DNA of 64,000 bases from Mytilisepta virgata (lineage: Eukaryota; Mollusca; Bivalvia; Mytilida; Mytilidae): assembly GCA_028015205.1 (NCBI GenBank), contig JAPWFG010000056.1, positions 1 through 64,000 of the forward strand, written 5' to 3'. The notes beneath the pieces are model-generated. The model searched no databases and was not told the DNA's origin. It was given only the letters and a program-made list of their open reading frames with translations. A program made the translations under genes and the position numbers. This document shows positions 45,977 to 56,899 of the stretch, one piece after another (position 1 is the stretch's first letter; each line of letters starts with the position of its first letter).

Positions 45977-48900
45977 AATGCTCTGCTGGGCGCAGCTAGA
46001 TACGACCGCAGATGTCGAACCCTGAATAGTTGGGGCAATTATGAACACAACATTCATTACAAGCTTGATACAATACTGAATTTGGATTGTGAATAAATAT
46101 TTGACACAGCATAGGTTTCCGACACAGAATGAATGTTGTCTAAGAACTTAAAAATTTTTAATTTACCTATTCAAACCATATCAGTATTATTTGTTTTTAT
46201 ATATAAATCAGAAATAACCAATTTAAAATTTAAAATTGGGCACACACATCAATTTCTTGCTATTGTGCAATACTGTGCAATTGAAAATTTCTTGAAATAT
46301 TTGACACATAATAGGTTTCTGACACAGAATAACTGAAATCAAAGAACTTAGAATTGGTCATATGATTTCAATTTATATTCAATTTTTTGCTTCTTGTGCA
46401 ATATAATATGCTGTGGATAATTGCCCCCCCCCCCCAAAAAAAAATAATAATTTACCCCTTTTTTAGCTTTTGTGCAATACACTATGAAGTTGCACATTGA
46501 CCCCCCCCTCCCAAAAAAAAAAACAAAAAACAATAAAATTTATTGTACCCCCCCCCCTTTTTTTGCTAAAAAAAATTTGAAATTTTCTTTTTAATTTATG
46601 AAATATGAAATGAGAAAAAAATTGCCCCCTCCCCAATTTCTCATTTACCCCCCCCCCCCTAATTTTGTTTTCAACCCCCCCCCCCCATTTCTTTATACTT
46701 TGCAACCATAACAGCCCATTTAAATACACCATAACATATTAAAATAGAAAATGACATCATAGTCATGGATGGCAAATTTTAAATATACATAATTTAAAAG
46801 CAGTTTAGATGAGATAAACAAAAAAGCTAAATCAGCACATTTTATATTGACAAATTTCCAATGAAGTTCATTAAACTAGAGTTATTGGCAAATTTCCAAT
46901 GGAATTTGTTACTAATAAAGTTTTGATAACAGGGCACACATATCAATTTCTTGCTATTGCGCAATACTGTGCAATTGAAGATTTCTTGCTATTGCACAAT
47001 ACTGTGCAATTGAAAATTTCTTCAAATATTTGACACATAATAGGTTTCCGACACAGAATAACTGAAATCAAAGAACTAAGAATTGGTCATATGATTTGAA
47101 TTTATATTCAATTTTTTGCTTCTTGTGCAATACAATATGCTGTGGAGAATTGCCCCCCCCCCCCAAAAAAATTAATAATTTACCCCTTTTTTTAGCTTTT
47201 GTGCAATACACTATGAAGTTGCACATTGACACCCCCCCTCCCAAAAAAAACAAAAAACAATAAAATTTATTGTAACCCCCCCCCCCCCTTTTTTTGCTAA
47301 AAAAAAATTTGAAATTTTCTTTCTAATTTATGAAATATGAAATGAGAAAAAAATTACCCCCTCCCCAATTTCTCATTTACCCCCCCCCCCCCACTTCTTT
47401 ATACTTTGCAACCATAACAGCCCATTTAAATACACCATAACATATTCAAACAGAAAATGACATCATAGTCATGGATGGCAAATTTTAAATATACATAATT
47501 TAAAAGCAGTTTAGATGAGATAAACAAAAAAGCTTCATTAGCACATTTTATATTGGCAAATTTCCAATGAAGTTCATTAAACTAGAGTTATTGGCAAATT
47601 TCCAATGGAATTTGTTAATAATAAAGTTTTGATAACAGGGCACACGTATCAATTTCTTGCTATTGCGCAATACTGTGCAATTGAAAATTTCTTCAAATAT
47701 TTGACACATAATAGGTTTCTGACACAGAATAACTGAAATAAAGAACTTAGAATTGGTCATATGATTTGAATTTATATTCAATTTTTTGCTTCTTGTGCAA
47801 TACAATATGCTGTAAAGAATTGCCCCCCCCCCAAAAAAAAAATTAATTTACCCCTTTTTTAGCTTTAATTTTGGACCCTGATTTGGACCAACTTGAAAAC
47901 TGGGCTCATAATAAAAAAACTAAGTACATGTTTAGATTCAGCATATCAAAGAACCCAAAGAATTCAATTTTTGTTAAAATCAAACTAAGTTTAATTTTGG
48001 ACCCTTTGGACCTTAATGTAGACCAATTTGAAAACGGGACCAAAAATTAAGAATCTAAATGCACGGTTAGATTCGGCATATCAAAGAACCCCAATAGTTC
48101 AATTTTCAATGAAATCAAACAAAGTTTAATTTTGGACCCCGATTTGGACCAACTTGAAAACTGGGCCCATAATAAAAAAACTAAGTACATGTTTAGATTC
48201 AGCATATCAAAGAACCCCAAGAATTCAATTTTTGTTAAAATCAAACTAAGTTTAATTTTGGACCCTTTGGACCTTAATGTAGACCAATTTGAAAACGGGA
48301 CCAAAAATTAAGAATCTAAATGCACGGTTAGATTCGGCATATCAAAGAACCCCATAAGTTCAATTTTCGATGAAATCAAACAAAGTTTAATTTTGGACCC
48401 CGATTTGGACCAACTTGAAAACTGGGCCCATAATAAAAAAACTAAGTACATGTTTAGATTCAGCATATCAAAGAACCCAAAGAATTCAATTTTTGTTAAA
48501 ATCAAACTAAGTTTAATTTTGGACCCTTTGGACCTTAATGTAGACCAATTTGAAAACGGGACCAAAAATTAAGAATCTAAATACACGGTTAGATTCGGCA
48601 TATCAAAGAACCCCAATAGTTCAATTTTCGATGAAATCAAACAAAGTTTAATTTTGGACCCTTTTGGCCCCTAATTCCTAAACTGTTGGGACCAAAACTC
48701 CCAAAAACAATCCCAACCTTCCTTTTGTGGTCATAAACCTTGTGTTAAAATTTCATAGATTTCTATTTACTTATACTAAAGTTATTGTGCAAAAACCAAG
48801 AAAAATGCTTATTTGGGCCCTTTTTTAGCCCCTAATTCCTAAACTGTTGGGACCAAAACTCCCAAAAACAATCCCAACCTTCCTTTTGTGGTCATAAACC

Positions 48901-49195
48901 TTGTGTTAAAATTTCATAGATTTCTATTTACTTATACTAGAGTTATTGTGCGAAAACCAAGAAAAATGCTTATTGGGCCCTTTTTTGGCCCCTGATTCTT
49001 AAACTGTTGGGACCAAAACTCCCAAAATCAATCCCAACCTTCCTTTTGTGGTCATAAACCTTGTGTTTAAATTTCATAGATTTTTATTAACTTATACTAA
49101 AGTTATAGTGCGAAAACCAAATGTCTTCGGACGACGACGACGACGCCAACGTCATACCAATATACGACCGCAAAAATTTTGCGGTCGTATAAAAA
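45977..49195 (+). repeat. G2-family element, copy iii (3.2 kb)
   Basis: The start is 'tgctctgctgggcgcagc' then 'tagatacgaccgc'. The inside has three tandem copies of a roughly 700-bp module with 'tgacacataataggtttc' (near 46298, 47027 and 47698) carrying C8-C13 runs followed by A-runs, then a 261-bp tandem (47870-48660), then three copies of 'cctaaactgttggga' (48680, 48839, 49000). The end is a CGACGACGACG tract and a 14-bp-arm palindrome at 49162-49190 followed by AAAAA. No coding potential beyond frames made by the repeats. Confidence 0.75.
47870..48660 (+). repeat. 261-bp tandem array inside the G2 element
   Basis: About three copies of a 261-bp unit, each made of two diverged halves of about 130 bp that share 'agattc(a/g)gcatatcaaag'. 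Because 261 is a multiple of 3, two 85-codon minus-strand frames (48047-48304 and 48308-48565) look like a duplicated small protein, but they only reflect the DNA repeat. One and a half copies also occur at 6650-7040. Confidence 0.8.
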
Positions 49196-49510
49196 TGGGT
49201 CAAAGACACAAATGGCTGGGTTGCTTTACTGGGTGTTTACTGTAGTGGTGACAAAGGTGATTACAAGATCATATTGCACATTGGCAGTCATGAATATTTA
49301 TATAGACAAAATCAGACACATTGTATGTTGGTGTATAAGCACAAAGGCAGTCATCAGTTTAATTAGTTTCCTTAAATAATCCCATAAAGTGAAGTGCACA
49401 TCTTCAATATATATTAAAACATTCTGCGAAGTTTCAAGGATGCGGGTGAAAAACTGTAGGAGGAGTTGATTTCGCAAAATAAGTACCCTCTATTGAAGAT
49501 GTCAATAAAA
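49196..49510. repeat. Left half of the repeat that hosts a G1 element
   Basis: From about 49381 the sequence matches 51340-51470 ('aagtgcacatcttcaatata', 'aaactgtaggaggagttgat', 'ctctattgaagatgtcaata'). It is the left flank of the G1 insertion at 49511. Confidence 0.7.
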
Positions 49511-51290
49511 CTATAGGCTCTCAAGAGCCTGTATCGCTCACCTGGATTTAACTTTTCACCTTGAGCAGACCTAAAAATTTAAGTGTTGCAGTCAATTTGG
49601 CTGGTTTTTCTATAGGATTCTATGTTAAACTAATTTCAGCTGTGGCAGTCATCTTGGTTGACAGTCCAGGTCAACGGATACATTTCTAAAAGAGAACCAT
49701 CTAAGGACCATTTATGCTAAGTCTTGTTCCAACTGGCTACGCGGTTTCAGACAAGAAGATTTTTAAATGAATTTTCCTATAGGGTCCAATATTTAACAAT
49801 GTTTGGTGTGGCAGCCATTTTGGTTGACAATCTGGGTGATCGGACACATTTCTGAAAGAGGACCTCCTAAGGACCAATGCTGCCAAGTCTGGCTCCAAAA
49901 TGTCAAGTGGTTTCAGACAAGAAGATTTTTCAATGAATTTTTCCATAGGGCCCTATGTTAAACTAAGTTCGGGTGTGGCAGCCATCTTGGTTGACAGTTT
50001 GGGTCATCGTACAAAATTCTGAAAGAGGACCATCTAAGGACCATTGCTACCAAGTCTAATTCTAATTGGCTAAGTGGTTTCAGACGAGAAGATTTTTGAG
50101 TGAATTTCCCATAGGGTCCTATGTTAAACTAAGTTCGGCTGTAGCGGCCATCTTGGTTCACAGTCCACGAAATCATTGGACATATTCTAAAAGAGAACCT
50201 CCTAAGAACCATTACTGCCAACTTTGGTTCCAACTGGCCTTGTAGTTTCATATAAGAAGATTTTTGAAATTGACCCCCCCCCCCTTTTTTTTTCTATTTT
50301 TAGTAACAGCAGCCATGTCGGTTGGAAGTCGGGGATGCCCGACATAATTCAGACTACGCGAAATTCGTCGGACCGTCGGACATTTCCGGTAAAAAATGGA
50401 TCGGTCCGGTAAAATTTTGTTGAATTCCGGACCAAATGTCCGGTATTGTTTTTTTGGTTTATCGTATTTCCGGTAGTATACTACTTCCGTTTATTTTCGT
50501 AATGTCAATGATAGGATTAAAATATTGCCCATTAGAAATTTTGGTCTGGTAAAATTACATTCGGTCTGGTAAAGCTAGGTTGTTTACCAGACCGAATGTC
50601 CTGTAAAATAAAAAATCATTCGCGTAGTCTGATAATTTTGGAAGGGGGCCATCCAAGGACCATTCCACCAAAGTTTGGTCTCAATTGGCCCAGTGGTTTG
50701 AGAGGAAAAGATCTTTAAAGGAAAGTTTACGCTGAATGCCGTCTTTAAAGGGCAAAAACTTCTATAAGGGGTCAATCAATGATTTTGGTAATGTTGACTT
50801 ATTTGTAGATCTTACTTTGTTGAACATTTTTGTTGTTTACAATTTGTCTTTATCTATAATAATATTCAAGATAATAACCTAGAACTGCAAAAATTTCCTT
50901 AAAATTAACAATTCAGGGGCAATAACCCAACAAAGGGTTGACTGATTTGTCTGAAAATTTCATGACAGGTAGATCTTGACCTTATGAACATTTTTACCCC
51001 GTCAGTTTTGCTCTAATTGCTTTAGTTTTTGAGATATAAGACAAAAACTGCAGTTTACCCCTATGTTCTATTTTTAGCCATGTCGGCCATGTTGGTTGGT
51101 AGGCGGGTCATCAGACAAATTTTATAAACTAGATAACCTAATGATGCTTGTGGCCAAGTTTGGTTCAATTTGGCCTAGTAGTTTCAGAGGAGAAGATTTT
51201 TGTAAAAGTTAACGGACGATGACGGACGACGGACGCCGGACGCCAAGTGATGAGAATAGCTCACTTGACCCTTTGGGTCAGGTGAGCTAA
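49511..51290 (+). repeat. Complete G1-family element (1780 bp) carrying a MITE
   Basis: It starts CTATAGGCTCTCAAGAGCCT then GTATCGCTCACCTGG. About four 165-bp-type units follow, a C-run at 50273-50284, the 'gggcaaaaactt' module, a GACGACGG tract, then a hairpin at 51258-51288 and CTAA. The flanks join as A4 and A4, and the unoccupied repeat copy at 51460-51485 has A8, so the ends are fixed as C...CTAA with no target duplication. A 282-bp MITE sits at 50350-50631. Confidence 0.85.
50350..50631. mobile_element. 282-bp MITE with 13-bp inverted ends and ATAATT duplication
   Basis: The left end CAGACTACGCGAA and right end TTCGCGTAGTCTG are perfect inverted copies. ATAATT flanks it at 50344-50349 and 50632-50637. 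Removing the MITE and one ATAATT restores 'gacataattttggaagg', exactly as in the sister G1 element at 13130. Inside is a perfect 17-bp-arm hairpin at 50557-50599 (ACATTCGGTCTGGTAAA arm) and other 'ggtctggtaaa' or 'ggtccggtaaa' copies. It has no open frame of note. Confidence 0.9.
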
Positions 51291-51585
51291 AAAACATCTA
51301 AGTTCCAAAGTTTGGAAAAATGGGAAACAATTCCTGAAATAATTCCATAAAGTGAGGTGCACATCTTCAATATATATAGAAACATTCTATGAAGTTTCAA
51401 GGATATGGGTGAAAAACTGTAGGAGGAGTTGATTTCGCAAAATAGGTACCCTCTATTGAAGATGTCAATAAAAAAAACGTCTAAGTTCCAAAGTTTGGAA
51501 AAATGGGAAATAATTCCTGAAATAATTCCATAAAGTGAGGTGCACATCTTCAATATATATAGAAAAATTCTATACCCGTCGCCGC
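51291..51585 (+). repeat. About 186-bp tandem repeat, host of the G1 insertion
   Basis: One and a half copies of a unit starting 'tctaagttccaaagtttgg' (51296 and 51482). The second junction (51460-51485) is the unoccupied form of the site where the G1 element at 49511-51290 sits. Confidence 0.75.
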
Positions 51586-52173
51586 CCACCCGACATTCAC
51601 CATACTATAACCCGGATTTGCACTCTGTGCAACCCGGCCAAAAATACTTTATAACCAAATTCAAGCCAAAGTTAAATGTGCATTAGGTTTTCAATAGCGT
51701 TACAATTGGCTTTCCATATTTTACTATAGAATGCTTGTCTCCCTTTTGTAATTGTTTAACGATGTTACATACTTAACTATCGTCCCATATTTACAACTAT
51801 TCGCCTTTCACCTGAAGATTGTTGTAAAACATGAAAGTACTTGTGAAAATTATATTATATATGCATGATCCGGCAATATTGGACTTTTTACTGATATTTA
51901 TATATATATATATATATATATTTGTTTTGCAGATTACTCTTGGATATTATTAGTATACAAATTTCTAGAGGAATATCTACATGGATAGTGAGAGGGACCT
52001 TTTCTGAGAAATGACTTTGTGATGATTTTGATTTATAAATTTGTTATCACTGTTTATTGCTTGAACATGTTGAAGAAGTGCTGAAATGATTCATCAGTGG
52101 AAAGTGATGCCAAATTATTAACGACAAGCAAAACACGGTTTTGTACTATTCATGGATAGAATCCATACAAACA
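51586..52173. other. No gene recognised; TA microsatellite
   Basis: AT-rich sequence with (TA)n at about 51897-51922. No supported open frame. Confidence 0.4.
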
Positions 52174-53178
52174 GGCAAATTAGTCCAGTTAATCTACCAT
52201 AAATTTGACCCTAACCTTAAAGTAATTGCAAAAGAAGATTTTTAAGTTTTAATCTTTAGCATTATACCCCAAATATACACTGAAAAAAGTCCAACAAAAT
52301 CTAACTTGAGGAAGATTAAAAAATCACGATTTTAAAATTCCTATGGACATTTGCATTGAAAATGGGAGATAACTCTGCAAAAAAGGCAGAAATATCAATA
52401 AAAATTGATACAAAATTATAACTTTACCGCTTCTATTCAGCAGAATGTATTGATTCTTGATATTTTAGCCGTCTTTAGAGTATAACAAACAACTCTAAAG
52501 TTTTTTTCATATCTTTTATCAAGGTACAACCTATATTTCATAATTCATTAGTTAACCATTTATTAAATTTTCAACTTGTCAAGGTAAAGAATCTCAAATT
52601 TAATAAAAATAATTAAGCATATATTCTTCTTTTTGTGGTTTAAAGTTTCTTTAAACAAGGTAGATGCTGATCACATATAATTTACAGATATACGCAATAC
52701 CAATTTTTCACATTATTTTTTCAAAATTGTCACAAAGCCACAAATTTGCAATTTCTTTAATGAAAAATGCGCCAAAAAAATAAAAATACCCATAACATTT
52801 CGGTTTTGTAAATTTCATGAGCAGAAGATTATATAATATAGTCAAATACGAACTTATAACCCCATCAAAGTGTCATACTTTACATGAATTTTAAGAAAAT
52901 CAACCAAAAACTGACAAAAAAGAATCATTTTTGCGGAGTTATCTCCCCTTTCCAATGTTAATTTCCATAGGAAATTAAAAATGCTGATTTTGAGTTTTCC
53001 TCAAGTAAGATTTTATGAGACTTTTTTCTGTGTATATTTGGGGCTTAATGCTATAGATTAGAACTAAAATATTTTCTGTTGCAATTAGTTTGAGGTTAAA
53101 ACTTAGTCTGACTGGACTAAATTATTACTTTAAGGTTAGGGTCAAATTTATGCTAGATTGACTGGACTATATTATTAA
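52174..53178. mobile_element. About 1-kb element with 200-bp imperfect inverted ends
   Basis: The left arm (about 52180-52385) and the complement of the right arm (about 52930-53170) share AGTCCAG, ATAAATTTGACCCTAACCTT, CCCCAAATATACAC and GGAGATAACTC in the same order. The ends can be read as TA-flanked GTCCAGT..., which would suit a Tc1/mariner-type MITE, but this is not certain. The right arm has an extra internal copy of its end ('gactggactaaatt' at 53110). There is no transposase; the middle is AT-rich. Confidence 0.7.
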
Positions 53179-53935
53179 ACATATTGCAAATTTAGTTATA
53201 ATTTACGTGCTTATACTAATCTAAACAATCTTATTTCCGTAAAGGTCAAATTCGTATCGGAAAATACAAATAAATTGAGAAAATGGGGGTCGCCCCCTAT
53301 GGAAATAGCATTGCGCGGTAATTTCATAAACTGGCCACCCGCTGATTGATGCTCCGCCACAGGGTAGATAAGAGCGAAACAACAGCAGGGGTCCACTTTA
53401 GGTAATTTCATTGTTGTAACCTGTAAATTTATCAAATCTGTATATAATGAGAGATGCAGATGCGCAGCTGAATCAAGGGGAGATAATACCTGACATCGTA
53501 TCAGTTACGGTTTGGACTAGTATTCTCCGATTTTCGTCATTCTCAGGGCATCCAACTCGACTACGTTGAACTGCATCTGAATATCAAAAAAATGTAGGTC
53601 CCTTTAATTTGCCTTTATCTATCCTGTATTTGCCACCTATATCAGATGAACCACTGGCACTGTTGTCTTTTGTCAGTTTAAGGATTCTAATTGAATCCTT
53701 ATATATAAATTGTTGATGATTCAATGGTTCGACACAATATGTATATCCTCGGAAATAATAAAATAAAACAGTTAATAAATTAAAATTATCAAAACAAATA
53801 CTCTGTACACTGTACATGCCCCACGAACATTATATCTACAAAATTATAGTTCCCATTTTTGAGAGGACTGCAACTTAAATGTCATCACATATATGCATCT
53901 TGTCCATATCACATGTTTACTATTTAACTTCAATA
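53179..53935. other. No gene recognised
   Basis: The minus-strand 74-codon frame at 53211-53435 has no recognisable motif. The rest is AT-rich. Confidence 0.4.
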
Positions 53936-55602
53936 TCATAAAATTGATGCACGTCTTTGGTGTAAACTAAAAAATAGTCCAGCATTAATCTTCTTAATTT
54001 GAACATGTTGTTGAGTTCTCAAAAAATGAAACTTCGAGCAGTCAATAATTAGTTGTAGCAAGCTGTTACTCTCATGAAATAGTTCATCAAACAGAGTCCC
54101 ACAGATAGTGTCCTTGAGATAGGATTTCAATTTGTCGATGAACGGAGACCTAGTTTCCTCCAAGGCTTTACATTTGATTATAAAGTGTTGACGATCTTCA
54201 GGTTCATGTTTACATAATTGACAGATTGAACTTACGGAATAATTGCTAAATTTAGCTCTATCTTGTTGAGGTTTGTAGGTTCCACAAGCAAGCTTAGATT
54301 TTATGTTTCATCATTTGACAGCAAAAGGCTCTGCACCCCCACTAAACCATATATTTATATATGAGTCTTGCCAATAACTGTGTCATCAATATTAAGTAGT
54401 TTTAGATTTGATTTTTCTTTGGCATCAGTTTTTAATTTTTCCGGCCAAAAAAAGTTAATAGCGTTTGAGACCAACATTCTCCATTTTTTTTTTTTGCAAG
54501 GATTGTCTAATAATTCATAAGGAGAGGGTATTTCATACTTGTCAGCAATTTCCACAATTTTTATAAACCAGCTTTTGGAGTCCTTGTTTTTTATGGCTAA
54601 TTGTCTATATGAAATGTTAAGGTAGCGTGCTCGCCCCGAGTGCGGAAGGTCGCAGGTTCGATCCCCGGCCGGGTCAAACCAAAGATATTAAAATTGGTAT
54701 TTGCTGCTTCTCCGCCAAGCACGCGGCATCTAGGAGTAAGAGCAAAGACTGGTCGGCTCGGAGTCAGTATAATGTGTCCGAGTGAGGTGATATGTCTTCC
54801 TGCGGACAGTTATCTCGTGAGCTAGCACATTAAAAATCCGGCTCAGCGTGTCGGTCTAGTACAAAGCAGGGGTCATATTCATTATCATATCAACATGTTC
54901 TCGTCCTGATATGCACCTGGTTGCAACTGGACGTTAAACAATAATTCATCCATCATCCATCTATATGCAATGTTATATTCAACCTAGTTTTTATTTGGTA
55001 TTATATTTCTGAAAGTACATAGCATTCGTTTATGAACAACCGCTTCAATAGGAATCTGACCAAGTAGCAGTAGGGAGCCAGCATTAGCAGTTCTCTCAGG
55101 TAAATGCTGAATTTGTTTCATAAGTTTATAGAAATAGGTACTAAGATTTTTAATATCTTTCGTTGACAAACATATTACATCCAGCCCATAAAGCAGTCTT
55201 GGGATAACATAGCAGTTAATAAGATGGAGAGACATTTTTGGATTTATACCATTAAGGCCATGAAGGCCTGCACCCATGAGAGCATAAACAGTTTTACGTG
55301 CAGCTTGTATTCTGTCATGTACAACTTCTTTGGTGCCAGTTTTCGATCCATTATCCCGCTTAATTCCTAGATGAGTTGCTGTATTGGAGTTTCCAGTGCT
55401 TGACCATTAATGTTCCAACTACGAGTTCCATTGCTTTCACTTTGAAGATCACACGATTATTGATTGCTAATAATATATCTTTGTTTATTGGCATGAAACA
55501 TCTGAATATCTAGCATAGATCGAAGTTCGAACGGGTCATTTGAAATTAAGGTCACATCAGCTACTGTAGGCGTTTCAAGTTTTGGCAAAAAGATGGATAA
55601 AT
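53936..55602 (-). pseudogene. Decayed LINE (non-LTR retrotransposon) 3' end
   Basis: In minus-strand order: a remnant of the RT catalytic segment near 55570-55550, where YADD has become VADV, with LISNDPFELRSMLD after it; then MGAGLHGLNGINPK and YVIPRLLYGLDV (55277-55190), a phrase typical of the RT thumb of mollusc LINEs; then RTANAGSLLLLGQIPIEAVVHKR; after an interrupting SINE, SWFIKIVEIADKYEIPSPYELL; and a C-terminal zinc knuckle near 54220-54165, CQLC...H...C, followed by ALEETRSPFIDKL. Several stops and shifts break the frame. The endonuclease and front of RT are missing. The clade within the Jockey/CR1/RTE group is not resolved. Confidence 0.7.
54604..54975 (+). mobile_element. tRNA-derived SINE with 16-bp target duplication
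   Basis: The SINE body is 54620-54959. Near its 5' end lie an A-box-like GGTAGCGTGCTCGCC (54621) and a B-box GGTTCGATCCC (54655-54665), followed by a non-tRNA body of about 280 bp with 'actggacgttaaac' and an 'aattcatccatcatccat' tail. The flanks TCTATATG(A/C)AATGTTA at 54604-54619 and 54960-54975 are direct repeats with one mismatch. The insertion splits the LINE relic, whose reading resumes on the other side. It would be transcribed by RNA polymerase III and needs a LINE for movement (family knowledge). Confidence 0.85.
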
Positions 55603-55739
55603 ACATAGAATTCACGCAGTTATCGCTCCAAAAAGTAAATTATTTAAACTTTAAATTATGATTTCTCAAAATCCAGTCCCTAGAATTATTAATATATTAT
55701 TGACATTGAAATTCTCTTTTTATTGATATAATATACAAT

Positions 55740-56880
55740 TATGGCCCTCTTAGGAGGGGACATCTAGAATTGTCAACGTGTGAGGGTCGTCTTCGCGAGG
55801 GCTTTAGACCGAAATTGAGGGTATGTATATTTTGTCAATCTTTTCAAATTTTTCAGCTAGTTTTAAGCTTCAACTTTAATATGTTTTGCTTATATTGTAT
55901 AACTTGAAGTGATTCAAAATTTAATGAAAATATGTTACGGCATTACAAAGAATTTAAGGTATAAAGTCCAGATGTATCCGTGTACTGAGGAAAATCGCCC
56001 GTTTTGTGCCGTTCTCTGGATTTATCCCATAATGTATAAATTTTGCTTCGTGTTCTTATAAAAAAGCAGTATGATTATGATTGCAACTTCTGTAATAAAT
56101 GCAAAATATGCCTTAGAGTTGGACTTAATCCAACAAATTTAGCAGTCGTGTACAGCAGATGATGCAATTGAAAAAAATAATGACAATCGGAAACCATTAT
56201 TTCCAGCTATAAAAGATTTGTTAAATTTTCAAATAAAGCAAGTAAATCATCCTTGTCTTACTCGTTTATTTTCAGGTGATAATGGACTTATTCAAGTGTT
56301 ATTATTGTGAAAAGGGAGAAAACACGTTTGGAGGTATAATACAGCATCTTAGGTATTTCCATAATGACATGCATTTGAAATACAGACAAATAGAATTGGA
56401 CGATAAAACAGGCCCAACAGGCTAAAGAACAAAATCGAACGACATAATCCCAAGCCATGGTGAAGTGTTTATCACAGAGGAAGATAAAGTTGGTGTTTAT
56501 TATATGGATAGGTTCAAAAAACAGTAATAAAACACGCCTATAGCTAGGAAGTTTGGTCCAGTTCAGAACATAGATAATAGGAAATCAGATGACGAGGACA
56601 TTTTATTTAACTCTTCTGTACATATGGACACAGAAGCAACAGACACAGGTCATGCAGGTGATGACTTGGAATTTGAAAGTTAAGATTTGAGTGAAGAGCA
56701 GATTTGACAGATATTTTACCGAAAGTTGTGCAAAATTTGAAACCATTCGGTCAAATTGAAACCTACATGAACTGGCGTTCATTAATAGCAGAGAACAAAT
56801 TTCCTTCACAAAAATATAGATTGTTTGAATCGAGGAAAATCATTTTTACTGTATAAACAATAGATGCGATAAATTCATTA
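55740..56880 (+). pseudogene. Decayed C2H2 zinc-finger gene with one intron
   Basis: A possible leader exon ends at GAGG|GTATGTAT (GT at 55821-55822) and a strong acceptor 'cgtttattttcag' ends at 56275. The next exon has a start codon at 56282 and reads MDLFKCYYCEKGENTF then IIQHLRYFHND, a C2H2 finger (C-x2-C...H-x4-H), before a stop at 56423-56425. In other frames the reading continues as DIIPSHGEVFITEEDKVG, then LTDILPKVVQNLKPFG and NWRSLIAENKFPSQKYRLF up to about 56855. I recall similar C2H2-led proteins of unknown function in bivalves, where the open frame is continuous. At least two frameshifts or stops are present, so it is a relic. Confidence 0.45.
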
Positions 56881-56899
56881 TCATTGTTACCAAATATCT

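Noticed and set aside
46348..47253. Glycine-rich minus-strand frames
   Set aside because: They are produced by C-runs read on the opposite strand and have no other coding sign.
48047..48565. Two similar 85-codon minus-strand frames
   Set aside because: They come from a 261-bp DNA tandem whose length happens to be a multiple of 3; the same sequence in G2 copy i also has an equally long frame on the other strand.
54620..54690. tRNA gene on the plus strand
   Set aside because: A- and B-box-like sequences are present, but the sequence continues into a SINE body and is framed by a 16-bp target duplication.
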